Below, in pieces: positions 8,787 to 17,020 of a DNA stretch of 64,000 nt. The stretch is from assembly GCA_022483465.1 (NCBI GenBank), contig JAKVNF010000001.1, positions 1,178,001 to 1,242,000 on the forward strand. The letters run 5' to 3'. This stretch comes from Lachnospiraceae bacterium (GTDB lineage Bacteria > Bacillota > Clostridia > Lachnospirales > Lachnospiraceae). Numbering within the stretch: position 1 is the first letter of the stretch; each line of letters starts with the position of its first letter. A program made the position numbers and the translations under genes. The notes under the pieces were generated by a model. The model was not told the origin of the DNA. It made no database searches and saw only the letters and a program-made list of their open reading frames with translations.

Positions 8787-10019
8787 TTGGAAACTCTTCT
8801 TTATTGTGAGCTTCATATATTGTCGATCAGCGTTCTGATGGTTCTTTTGTATCTCTATCGCAGGCAGGAGGACCACACCCTCTCCGGGCACTGGTTCAAC
8901 AGAGTCCTGATCGCCTTCATCCTGCTCTTTGGCGTGGACCTTGTTTTGGAACTGCTCGTGGGAAACATGCACTCGGATCTGAGCTACTGGCGGGGCTGGA
9001 TGGTCTACCTGATCGCCTACAACCTGGCGGCGGCCATCTGGTGCAGCTACTCGGAGACCCAGGTGTACGAGGCCATCTTTCCGGACCGGCGCTTTTTCTC
9101 GTTTCTTCGGACGATCATCATCGTCAACTGCGCCATCAGCACGGTCTGCCTGATCTTCGGACGGGACTTCTTCACCAGCGCCCACTACCTGCACTCTGCC
9201 ACTGGGTACTTTGTCACCGAGGCCACGCTCCTCTTCGCACTCCTTGTTGCCACTTCGATCCGGCTGTACGTCGCCACGTCGGACATTGCGGATGCCAACC
9301 AGCGGCATGTGAAATACCTGTGTGCCTCGGTCCCCTTCTTTCTGATCGGGGGCCTGGTCCTCGCCCTGGCAAGTCAGAACGCCACCCTGGCGGACTTGCC
9401 GATCACCGTGATCCTGATCGTCTGCTTTCTGGACACCACCTCGCGGCAGATCTCCACGGACAAGCTCACCGGCATCAACAACCGCCAGTATCTGATGAGT
9501 TTTGTCGTGCAGGAGATTCAGAACCAGGAGGAGAAAAAGGAGAAGGCGCCGGGCCTGTTCCTGCTCATGATCGACGTGGACTTCTTCAAGGAGGTCAACG
9601 ACCGCTACGGCCACCAGGAGGGCGACGAGGCATTGATCCGGGTTGCAGATGTGCTCAAGACCTCCTGCGCCTGCTACGCCGGCAGGGCTTTTCTGGCCCG
9701 CTTCGGCGGGGATGAGTTCATCATCGTCTGCGAGGCGGAGAATCCGGATCAGGTATCCGAGTTCCGGGAAAAGATTCTCATGACCATGCAGCAGTTCAAT
9801 GTCTGGACCTACGAGAAGGACGCCAAGCCCTTCGATCCCCAGGATCCGCTGCACAACCTGCAGCTGTCGGTGGGCATTGGCTCCTACAAGCCCGGCATGA
9901 CCCCGGTGGAGCTCTTAAAGTCCGCGGACAAGGACCTCTATCGCATCAAGGCGGAGCACCACTCCATCCGCAACAAGAGACACGATCTCGCCTGCGATCT
10001 CTCCGAGGCACCCCTCTAA
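8787..10019 (+). CDS. Membrane diguanylate cyclase (GGDEF domain)
   Basis: A 410-residue protein that probably makes cyclic di-GMP from two GTP. The N-terminal half has about seven hydrophobic segments, likely a membrane sensor. The GGDEF domain carries DVDFFKEVND and an intact FGGDEF motif (about 305-310). The position of the inhibitory I-site reads RAFL instead of RxxD, so product feedback may be absent. The likely start is TTG at 8787 with GAGGGGG upstream. The IS4 element ends about 30 bp upstream, so the native promoter has probably been displaced. Two terminators follow. Confidence 0.87.
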   Translation: METLLYCELHILSISVLMVLLYLYRRQEDHTLSGHWFNRVLIAFILLFGVDLVLELLVGNMHSDLSYWRGWMVYLIAYNLAAAIWCSYSETQVYEAIFPDRRFFSFLRTIIIVNCAISTVCLIFGRDFFTSAHYLHSATGYFVTEATLLFALLVATSIRLYVATSDIADANQRHVKYLCASVPFFLIGGLVLALASQNATLADLPITVILIVCFLDTTSRQISTDKLTGINNRQYLMSFVVQEIQNQEEKKEKAPGLFLLMIDVDFFKEVNDRYGHQEGDEALIRVADVLKTSCACYAGRAFLARFGGDEFIIVCEAENPDQVSEFREKILMTMQQFNVWTYEKDAKPFDPQDPLHNLQLSVGIGSYKPGMTPVELLKSADKDLYRIKAEHHSIRNKRHDLACDLSEAPL

Positions 10020-10058
10020 TGGGGTTCTCCCGTTCCACCATATGATCCAACTGTTTAA

Positions 10059-10089
10059 CCGCCGCTGCCCACCGGGCGCGGCGTTTTTT
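10059..10089 (+). terminator. Terminator of the diguanylate cyclase gene
   Basis: CGCCGCTGCCC pairs with GGGCGCGGCG, followed by TTTTTT. Confidence 0.8.
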
Positions 10090-10128
10090 GCGCGGAGGAT
10101 GCGCTGCAGCAGGAAGAAACGAAAGGAA

Positions 10129-10161
10129 AGAGGGCTGTCTCGAGGGACAGTCCTCTTTTCT
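10129..10161 (+). terminator. Second terminator hairpin
   Basis: AAAGAGGGCTGTC pairs with GGACAGTCCTCTTT around a short loop, followed by further T residues. It may work in both directions. Confidence 0.6.
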
Positions 10162-10188
10162 TTACAGCCGGTGCGGGTACCCTTGATA

Positions 10189-10349
10189 TGTACCCAGAAT
10201 TCTGGACACATTGACTATCATGAGGCACCACAACTGGATGCGATCCTGTATTGTACAGGAGGCATCCAGTTTGTTTTCTTCTGGATTCTCCTGTTGTTAT
10301 GGTAATCGATATCATCATCGACTGCAGTAACGAATTTCTCAAAGGACTT
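10189..10349 (-). pseudogene. Remnant of an IS3-family element (orfB 3' end)
   Basis: The minus strand encodes only the last about 43 residues of an IS3/IS150-type OrfB integrase, recognisable by DIDYHNNRRIQ followed by MPPVQYR, ending at 10218. Beyond the stop lies TGTACCCAGAATTCTGGACA (10189-10208), which looks like the terminal repeat with the expected TG at its outer end. The rest of the element is gone. Its inner edge runs into the 3' end of the small membrane-protein gene. Confidence 0.75.
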
Positions 10350-10575
10350 GACTCTCCTGGAACAGGTTGTAGCGAGGGTCCCCGAAGAACTGGTAGTAGA
10401 GGGCAGTGATTCCCTGCATCGCCAAATACCACACAAGAATCTCTCCCACCATGCGCGGGATGCTGCGGCTCTTTTTCCCAAGAAAGATCACAATCAGCGC
10501 GATGTACACCAGAGAGAGCGACAGGCGCAGCTTGCTGGCCTTCACATCGATGATGATTTCGTTCCAATATCTCAT
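10339..10575 (-). CDS. Small membrane protein, 3' end altered by IS3 remnant
   Basis: A 78-residue protein with two hydrophobic segments (about 18-32 and 43-60), function unknown. The ATG at 10575 is chosen over earlier in-frame codons because GGGGAGGAA lies seven bases upstream. The last few residues and the stop come from the IS3-remnant DNA, read in a different frame from the transposase, so the original C-terminus is probably lost. Whether the product is still functional cannot be judged. Confidence 0.55.
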   Translation of the reverse strand: MRYWNEIIIDVKASKLRLSLSLVYIALIVIFLGKKSRSIPRMVGEILVWYLAMQGITALYYQFFGDPRYNLFQESQVL

Positions 10576-10657
10576 GCCGCAGTTCCTCCCCGCCCGCCCC
10601 GAAGGGGACAGTATCCTCTGCCGACAGCATAACACAACCGATGCCGATTTTGAGACC

Positions 10658-10698
10658 GGAAAAGGCGCAGCCCCCGATGTTGGGACTGCGCCTTTCCG
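10658..10698 (-). terminator. Hairpin terminator after metY
   Basis: GGAAAGGCGCAG pairs with CTGCGCCTTTTCC just past the metY stop; the T tract after it is short. Confidence 0.6.
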
Positions 10699-10732
10699 AA
10701 ATCTATTTCTATGTGCTTTTGAGCGAAACACC

Positions 10733-12037
10733 TTACTTGTTCTGCAGGGCCCTCACCGCTGCGAAGCCGTTCTCCAGATCCCAGATGATGTCGTTGACAT
10801 CCTCGGTACCGATGGAGAGGCGGATCGTGTTCTGGCCGATCTGCTGTTCCGCAAGCTCCTCCGGGGAGAGCTCTGCGTGTGTGGTGGTAGCGGGATGTAC
10901 CATCAGGCTCTTCACATCCGCCACGTTGGCGAGCAGAGAGAAGATCTGCAGGGCATCGATGAAGGCGAAGGCCTCCTTCTGGCCGCCCTTGATGTTGAAG
11001 GTGAAGATGGAACCCGCACCGTTCGGGAAGTACTTCTCATACAGGGCGTGATCCGGATGATCCGGGAGAGAGGGATGGTTGACCTTCTCCACCAGCGGAT
11101 TGCTCTGCAGGTACTCGATGACCTTCTTCGTGTTCTCGATGTGCTTGTTCAGGCGAAGAGACAGCGTCTCCAGGCCCTGCAGCAGGATCCAGGCGTTGAA
11201 CGGGGAGATGGTAGCGCCCTCGTCGCGCAGCAGGATCGCACGGATGTAGGTGATGAATGCGGCCTTGCCCGCTGCCTGCACGAAGGAGATGCCGTGGTAG
11301 GACGGGTTGGGCTCGGTGAACTGCGGATACTTGTCGGACTTGGACCAGTCAAAGGTGCCGCCGTCGACGATGATGCCGCCGAGGGAGGAGCCGTGGCCGC
11401 CGATGAACTTCGTTGCGGAGTGGACCACCACATCTGCGCCGTGCTCGATCGGGCGGATCAGGTAAGGGGTGCCGAAGGTGTTGTCCACGATGACCGGAAG
11501 TCCGTGCCGATGGGCGATCTCGGCGATCGCATCGATGTCCGGAATGTCGGAGTTCGGGTTGGTCAGGGTCTCAATGAAGACGGCCTTGGTGTTGGGCTGA
11601 ATGGCTGCCTCGACCTCCTTCAGATCCCGGGCATTGACGAACGTGGTGGAGATGCCGAATCCCGGAAGGGTGTGCTTTAACAGGTTGTAGGAGCCGCCGT
11701 AGATGGTCTTCTGTGCCACGATGTGATCTCCTGCTCCTGCAAGAGCCGTGACCGCGTAGGTGACGGCTGCGGCGCCGGAGGCAACCGCAAGACCTGCCAC
11801 TCCGCCCTCCAGGGCTGCCAGCCGATCCTCGAGGACGGCCTGGGTGGAGTTGGTCAGTCTTCCGTAGATGTTGCCGGCATCGCGCAGGCCGAACCGGTCC
11901 GCTGCGTGCTGTGCGTTGTGGAAGACGTAGGACGTGGTCTGATAGATCGGGACCGCTCTGGAATCCGTTGCGGGATCGGCCTTCTCCTGGCCTACGTGTA
12001 ACTGCAGTGTCTCAAAACCAAACTTGTGCTCGCTCAT
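10733..12037 (-). CDS. metY: O-acetylhomoserine sulfhydrylase (MetY)
   Basis: A PLP-dependent Cys/Met-metabolism enzyme of 434 residues that makes homocysteine from O-acetylhomoserine and sulfide. Diagnostic regions are YGRLTNST near the phosphate site, the VDNTFGTPY strand with the cofactor-binding Asp, and the Schiff-base lysine in HSATKFIGG (about residue 210). Length and motifs match MetY rather than the shorter MetB/MetC. TAGGAGA precedes the ATG. Upstream are MITE copy 2, then a leader ORF and a palindrome over a promoter, suggesting sulfur-responsive control now separated from the gene by 308 bp of inserted DNA. Confidence 0.92.
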   Translation of the reverse strand: MSEHKFGFETLQLHVGQEKADPATDSRAVPIYQTTSYVFHNAQHAADRFGLRDAGNIYGRLTNSTQAVLEDRLAALEGGVAGLAVASGAAAVTYAVTALAGAGDHIVAQKTIYGGSYNLLKHTLPGFGISTTFVNARDLKEVEAAIQPNTKAVFIETLTNPNSDIPDIDAIAEIAHRHGLPVIVDNTFGTPYLIRPIEHGADVVVHSATKFIGGHGSSLGGIIVDGGTFDWSKSDKYPQFTEPNPSYHGISFVQAAGKAAFITYIRAILLRDEGATISPFNAWILLQGLETLSLRLNKHIENTKKVIEYLQSNPLVEKVNHPSLPDHPDHALYEKYFPNGAGSIFTFNIKGGQKEAFAFIDALQIFSLLANVADVKSLMVHPATTTHAELSPEELAEQQIGQNTIRLSIGTEDVNDIIWDLENGFAAVRALQNK

Positions 12038-12118
12038 GATTTTCTCCTAATTCTGAACCGGTCCGCCTCCTGCAGAGAAATGGTTCTGCCGTGGCGCCGG
12101 TGTTCTCACTTTTTATTT

Positions 12119-12426
12119 GGCGTTAGTAAAGAACCGGGTTGATGGGTTCCATACCACAACCTCCATGGTGAACTCTCGACGCGATAATGTCCGATGAAGA
12201 TATAGAATCCCCATTTGGAGCTCTTTTCTTCTCCGCATAATGCCTATCTTGTTATTTATAGTCACATACTCGGCAAGTGAGTGTATGTGTTTAGGCAATC
12301 TAGGTGATGCTTTGTTACATGATGCAACACAGCACGGATAGGAGTGTACCCAGCTCGAGCTCAAAGTGAGGTATTAGTGGTCTCATGCTAGGCGATCGCT
12401 TATCAACCCGTTTCTTAACTAACGCC
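12119..12426. mobile_element. 308-bp MITE-like element, copy 2
   Basis: It appears identical to copy 1 and has the same terminal inverted repeats. TTTTATTT at 12111-12118 and 12427-12434 is an exact 8-bp target duplication. It lies in the untranslated leader of metY, about 80 bp upstream of the start codon and downstream of the putative promoter and leader ORF. Confidence 0.92.
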
Positions 12427-12493
12427 TTTTATTTTTTCTTATTTTGTATTCGGGTTGTATGGCCTTTGCGGGAGCCTGTTTTCTGCGCCCGGA

Positions 12494-12547
12494 TCACATT
12501 CGGGCGGTGGCGCCTCCCACCAGGCAGCGGCGGTTTGTGGTCTGCAT
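12494..12547 (-). CDS. Putative metY leader peptide (17 residues)
   Basis: MQTTNRRCLVGGATARM, with AAGGAG eight bases before its ATG and a GC-rich inverted repeat over its second half. An Arg-Arg-Cys stretch at residues 6-8 would suit translation-dependent sensing of charged Cys-tRNA. It lies about 20 bases downstream of the predicted metY transcription start. Evidence is the ribosome binding site, position and codon content; no experimental family is claimed. Confidence 0.4.
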   Translation of the reverse strand: MQTTNRRCLVGGATARM

Positions 12548-12571
12548 TCCGTTCGCTCCTTTCTTGGTATT

Positions 12572-12601
12572 CCTATTACTTTAATAGGTTTTGTTTGTCG
12601 A
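12572..12601 (-). promoter_or_regulatory. Putative metY promoter with palindromic operator
   Basis: CCTATTACTTTAATAGG (12572-12588) is a perfect 7-3-7 palindrome. It overlaps a possible -10 (TAATAG on the minus strand, 12573-12578), which is 17 bp from a possible -35 (TCGACA, 12596-12601). The palindrome resembles sites bound by Rrf2-type regulators such as CymR; that link is inference. Confidence 0.45.
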
Positions 12602-12649
12602 TGACCATACGATATCCTTAACTTCCAGCGGGGTGATGACTTTACAAAG

Positions 12650-12690
12650 CGGCCCAGAGGCAATTCCAACGTTTTGCCTCTGGGCCGTAC
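12650..12690. terminator. Strong hairpin after the IS1634-type unit
   Basis: CGGCCCAGAGGCAA pairs perfectly with TTGCCTCTGGGCCG. It separates the metY leader region from the IS small ORF and may terminate in either direction, though T runs are short. Confidence 0.55.
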
Positions 12691-12708
12691 TTTTTCATTT
12701 TTGGAGCT

Positions 12709-12921
12709 TCAACCCTGGATGAATGCAAGGACCTCTTCGTAAGTTTTCGTACTTTTCTTCATCGCCGTGGAGATCGCTTTCAGTGCTTTCTGCTCTTTCT
12801 TCCTCTGGAGCTCCTTCAGCCTTTTCTGCTCATCATCGTATTTCGCCTTTACTTTATCAACCGCGTCTTGCTGCTTTCTGATTGCTTCATCGATCTGGGC
12901 AAATGAACTCTGTTCTTCCAT
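12709..12921 (-). CDS. Small coiled-coil protein encoded with the IS1634-type transposase
   Basis: A 70-residue, highly charged helical protein with heptad-like spacing, likely a coiled coil. AGGAGG precedes its ATG. It begins 18 bp after the original stop of the interrupted transposase (12939), so the two were probably one unit. I do not recognise its family; an accessory role in transposition is an inference from position only. Confidence 0.6.
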   Translation of the reverse strand: MEEQSSFAQIDEAIRKQQDAVDKVKAKYDDEQKRLKELQRKKEQKALKAISTAMKKSTKTYEEVLAFIQG

Positions 12922-12938
12922 TGCGTAAACCTCCTCTT

Positions 12939-14967
12939 CTATTCCTCACTGCTCTCTGCAGCGGTCTGATCGTATTTCTCAAACTGATCGGCAAGCTTCT
13001 CTGCTTCCCGCTTCACAGTTCCGCTATTCATGCCAAACGCGGAAAGGATCATTTTCTGATTGGCGTTAGTAAAGAACCGGGTTGATGGGTTCCATACCAC
13101 AACCTCCATGGTGAACTCTCGACGCGATAATGTCCGATGAAGATATAGAATCCCCATTTGGAGCTCTTTTCTTCTCCGCATAATGCCTATCTTGTTATTT
13201 ATAGTCACATACTCGGCAAGTGAGTGTATGTGTTTAGGCAATCTAGGTGATGCTTTGTTACATGATGCAACACAGCACGGATAGGAGTGTACCCAGCTCG
13301 AGCTCAAAGTGAGGTATTAGTGGTCTCATGCTAGGCGATCGCTTATCAACCCGTTTCTTAACTAACGCCTTCTGATTTTTCGTAACTGCGTAATCCATGT
13401 GATATCGGCCATCTGTGAGTTTCGTCATCTGAATCATTTCCAGCTCGGCAAGCGCACCAGGCACTGTCATGAAATTCGGGTCATCCCCATTCTTATCCTT
13501 TTGGTCTTTCAGAAGACTGTAGATTTCACTGCGGACCGTCAGTGCGAGGAATTCAATAAAAATCTTGGATGATGCGGATCCTGTCGATGCCACCCGTATC
13601 GTCGCATCCCCAAGAAAGCTCTTGTCACTTCCAAAGAGTTTTTCCGATGCATCACGGCTTTTGTAAATCCTGTAAGCAGTCACTGCATCCATTTCCTCTG
13701 ACGTGATGATTGCGAAGTATCCACACGTTTTCAGCTCTGCTTCAATGACATCTGTTTTCTCCACTGCAGTCACAAAGACCTCCGGGTCTTTTGGATCCAT
13801 TATGATGTCGAAGTAATTCTCATAATCCTTCGGAATCGTCACTTTCTTTCCTGTGAGCTTTTTCAGCTTTTCCCCGATTTCGGAAATTTTGTCCTCCAGA
13901 GTCTTGCGCTCTACGTGCTCCTTGAACGTGGAGTGATACAGATGGAAATACCTCTCACGGTCCGCAAGATCAGCCTTTTCCGTCATGCCATAGACTCCAC
14001 TGTTGTTGATCTTGCAATCCCGCTTTTCTTCAAACAGCCCGCGGTGCTCCAGAATCATTTTGCTGATCAGATCCTTTTGACCCTTGCACATGATTATGAA
14101 GCTCAAACCGTTTTTATCCAGATACCGCAGATTGTCTTCTGAGAAATATCCCCGATCTATGATGAACGTCGCTTTGCTATACCCATAGCCTTTTGCCTTA
14201 CCAACGATGTACGCAAGCTGAGAAACATCCGGTATACTGCCGGGATACCATTCATAGAACAATGGCATCCTGTTATCCAGATCGTATCCAATCGCATAAT
14301 TGAAGATCTTTCCTTTTACGCCATCCTTGGAATGCCCCGGTTCCGCCGTTTCGATATCTCCGGACTGACAGTGCTTGTTCGTCGAATCATAGGATATATT
14401 CACCTTCTGATTGTGATCTCTGTCTGCATTCCAGTCATTTAAGAATCCTTGGATCTGTTCATCCGTGATGGAACCGAGCAGATTCGAAATCGACGAATCA
14501 CTGTACCGATGCATGCTGTCCGTAAACAGCGGATGGTTGAATGTGTAGATGGGATAATACAGTGCCTTGTTATCCTCTGTGACGATGGAGTATGCCATCA
14601 GATCCATGATCTTTCCGGCATCTTTTGCTTCGAAATGCTGGAGCAGTTTTTTCTTCATTTTGAGTTTTTCCATCACCTTCTGGATGATCAGAAACGCCCC
14701 AAAGTTGATTGTTACCGACCTCGTCGGATCCACCTCTTCCGGCGGATATGCCAGATCCGGGAAATAGATCATGAAGTTCTCGTTGGGGTACATCTTGTCC
14801 AACTGATCCTTGACCCGTTTTCCGATAATCTTGTGCTTCGACAGTGTATACTTTTTGTCTTTATCGTATTTTCGTTCCTCGGCGTATCGAACGTACTCAG
14901 TCCCGTTTTTAGAAAGATACGTAATGCCCTTAACGTCCGGAATGCCCACCGGCGTCGTGAGATACAT
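12939..14967 (-). pseudogene. IS1634-type transposase interrupted by MITE copy 3
   Basis: A DDE transposase with Asp in NISYDSTNKH, Asp in FIIDRGYFS and a late YRIYKSRDASEKLF motif bearing the likely Glu. MITE copy 3 (13062-13369) sits in the codons for Asn-Gln in AVTKNQK. Removing it and one 8-bp repeat restores a frame ending ...KYDQTAAESSEE at 12939. As it stands, the reading frame runs into the MITE and stops at 13258, giving 569 residues with about 37 foreign ones at the end. GGGAGG precedes the ATG at 14967. The catalytic core is complete, so residual activity is conceivable. Confidence 0.82.
13062..13369. mobile_element. 308-bp MITE-like element, copy 3
   Basis: It appears identical to copies 1 and 2. 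TTCTGATT at 13054-13061 and 13370-13377 is an exact 8-bp target duplication. It is inserted in the 3' part of an IS1634-type transposase gene, so this insertion is younger than that IS. Confidence 0.93.
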
Positions 14968-15380
14968 GAATCGTCCTCCCTTCCGAAATACGAGTTATAC
15001 TTTCTCACTCGTATTGTCTCACTTTTTCGTCCTAAAAGCAAGCATAGAAAAAGCCGCAAACCGTTATTTTTCAACGTTTTGCGGCTCTCGCTATTTGACT
15101 CTCACTGGATTCGAGTGAGAAGATTATTGGAAGTTCAGGGATATCATAGGAACCCGATATGGGCAAATATCGATTTCCGATTGCTTGCTATCGGTTTCAC
15201 TTATAACAGTATTCCCGAATCGTGTTGCTTTCTCCCGGCACCGGGACCGCCGCCGGTTCACCGAATTTTTACCGATTTTCAGGGCAAATCCGGGGATTTC
15301 CCGTGCTATACTGACAGGAGAGGACCTGTGTGCCGGGCACACAGTGGGGAACATTTCGAAAGGATTGGAGGACCAGAAGT
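14968..15380. other. Non-coding region with a terminator-like hairpin
   Basis: It contains the IS1634-type promoter side and a hairpin at 15048-15087 (GCCGCAAA pairing with TTTTGCGGC). Nearby copies of CTCACT and AGTGAG may belong to the element end, but I could not define inverted repeats. The rest, 15120-15380, is upstream DNA of the coiled-coil membrane-protein gene without a recognised gene. Confidence 0.45.
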
Positions 15381-16424
15381 ATGAGCGAACCGTATGATCA
15401 CGACGATACCGGAAAACCGACCCCCCAGGTGCCAGAGGAGACCGCACAAGCGGCAAAAGAAGAGGAAACCGCTTCCGCGGCGCCGGAGGAATCCGTGACA
15501 CCGAAGGAGGAAGCGCCAAACGCATCCGAGGCAAAACAGACCGAAGCGGAGCAGACACCGCCGGAACCGGAGCCCGCTCCCGCCGCTACTACCGGGGAGA
15601 CCGCAGAGGGCGGGGCGGCATCCCCGACCCGGACCGAGCTTCTCGACGAGGCGGAGCGGCTCGGGCGGATGGTGAAAAAGAACAAGAAGACGATCCGGAG
15701 CCTTCGGGTGTGGCTGGTGATCGTTCTGATCCTGGCAGCGGCCGGGATCGGCGGTCTCTGCTACGATTCCAGCACCAAACTGAAGACGGCCGATGCGAAC
15801 ATCGCCGCCCTGACAGACGAGGTCAACTCCACCCAGAAGGAGCTCGAGGAGACGAGCGCCGACCTGGACTCCGTGACGCAGCAGCTCACGGATACCCAGA
15901 ATCAGCTCGACACGGCAAACGCCAACCTAAAGGATGCCCAGGACGCCCTGGCCACCGCCGAGGAGACCAACAAGAGCCTGCAGGATACCGTGGACCAGAT
16001 GACGGACAGCATGGAGGAGCTCCAGTCCACCATCGAGAGCGTCGAGTCCGCAATCCAGGAGCAGGAGGGCAGCACCTCCTCTGACAGCGGCACCACGAAC
16101 TACGCCGACTACTGGGCGAGCAAGAAGAAGGAGGCTGAGGCCGCGCAGGAGAAGTTCCAGAGCCTGCTGAAGAGCATCACCGGCTCCTCCTTCGGAAGCG
16201 GCGCAGCGAGCACCGAGGATGCCACCACAGAGAGCTCTTCTGAGAGCTCGTCCGAGAGCGCTTCCACAGATTCCACAGAGAAGTCCACGACAAAGTCCGC
16301 CGAATCCTCCACGGAATCTGCCACCGAGTCCGCCACCGAAAGCGCTGACACGGCCTCCTCGAAGACCAAGTCATCCAGCTCCGCCAGGGACCTCGGCCTG
16401 AACATCTCCAGCATCGCCTTCTGA
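15381..16424 (+). CDS. Single-pass membrane protein with extracytoplasmic coiled coil and Ser-rich tail
   Basis: A 347-residue protein of unknown function. Residues 1-100 are Pro/Glu/Ala-rich and probably disordered in the cytoplasm. One transmembrane helix (about 109-127) is followed by a heptad-rich coiled coil (about 135-225) and then a Ser/Thr/Glu low-complexity region. The frame opens at 15330, but GGAGG before the ATG at 15381 sets the start. The layout resembles envelope spacer or scaffold proteins; no enzymatic motif is visible. A terminator follows. Confidence 0.75.
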   Translation: MSEPYDHDDTGKPTPQVPEETAQAAKEEETASAAPEESVTPKEEAPNASEAKQTEAEQTPPEPEPAPAATTGETAEGGAASPTRTELLDEAERLGRMVKKNKKTIRSLRVWLVIVLILAAAGIGGLCYDSSTKLKTADANIAALTDEVNSTQKELEETSADLDSVTQQLTDTQNQLDTANANLKDAQDALATAEETNKSLQDTVDQMTDSMEELQSTIESVESAIQEQEGSTSSDSGTTNYADYWASKKKEAEAAQEKFQSLLKSITGSSFGSGAASTEDATTESSSESSSESASTDSTEKSTTKSAESSTESATESATESADTASSKTKSSSSARDLGLNISSIAF

Positions 16425-16445
16425 ATGCTGAAATCATGAAAGGAA

Positions 16446-16478
16446 AGAAAAGAGCACCTGCCGGTGCTCTTCTTTCTT
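16446..16478 (+). terminator. Terminator of the coiled-coil membrane-protein gene
   Basis: AAGAGCAC and GTGCTCTT around a six-base loop, followed by a T-rich tail. Confidence 0.8.
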
Positions 16479-16527
16479 CTGCCGATTCGTTTTTTCCGTT
16501 TGGAACTTTTCCGATCCGGCAGGTTTG

Positions 16528-16556
16528 TTGACATTTTGATACACAGCACCTAAGAT
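16528..16556 (+). promoter_or_regulatory. Near-consensus sigma-A promoter
   Basis: TTGACA (16528-16533) and TAAGAT (16551-16556) with a 17-bp spacer. A terminator hairpin starts about 10 bp after the -10, so the main product may be a very short RNA. Confidence 0.6.
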
Positions 16557-16567
16557 GGCTGCAAGAC

Positions 16568-16606
16568 ACGCAAGGAAGTGGTTTTCCCGCTTCCCTGCGT
16601 TTTTTT
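16568..16606 (+). terminator. Terminator directly behind the promoter at 16528
   Basis: ACGCAAGGAAG pairs with CTTCCCTGCGT, followed by a run of seven T. It precedes the AraC-type relic. Confidence 0.75.
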
Positions 16607-16626
16607 GTATGCGGGAGGCATGTCCT

Positions 16627-16996
16627 ATGTTTCATCCGATTCAGCCCTATTTCGCATTCAGCACCGACCGCTATTACAAGCGGCGACATCGCTCACCTGT
16701 ATGCGTACACCTGCCACAACGGCGCAGACCAGGCGGCCATTGTCATTCCCGACGGCTGCATCGACGTGATGTTTGACATCACTTCGGATGACGCCGCTGC
16801 CATGGCGGCCGGGACGGTGCTCGCCGGCACCAGGTCACCCATGGTGCAGAATCACACCTACTTCGGCATCCGGTTTGCGCCGGGCGTCATGCCGGTATTT
16901 CTGGACGGAACGTTTCGGGAACTCATTGAGGCAACAAGGATCGGATGCTCAGAAATCCTGGATTCCATCACGCTGACCTCCTTTTTCCGGTTCTGA
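16627..16996 (+). pseudogene. AraC-type regulator relic, frameshifted and truncated
   Basis: An ATG at 16627 begins an AraC-family N-terminal sensor domain (FHPIQPYFAF). Near 16680-16685 the homology moves to another frame, where DIAHLYAYTC, VIPDGCIDVMFDI and GIRFAPGVMPVF continue the domain. It breaks off after about 120 residues; the DNA-binding domain is absent and the frame ends at 16996. Both a frameshift and a 3' deletion are therefore needed to explain it. Confidence 0.65.
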
Positions 16997-17020
16997 TTTC
17001 GGAATGTCCCGGTACCAAAA

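Noticed and set aside
12427-12650. S-box (SAM) riboswitch upstream of metY
   Set aside because: The conserved S-box core with its AGGGA-type sequences was not found; only the leader ORF, palindrome and promoter were seen.
12650-15087. Defined inverted repeats of the IS1634-type element
   Set aside because: Hairpins at 12650-12687 and 15053-15085 share AACGTTTT but do not form convincing terminal inverted repeats, so no exact element ends are claimed.
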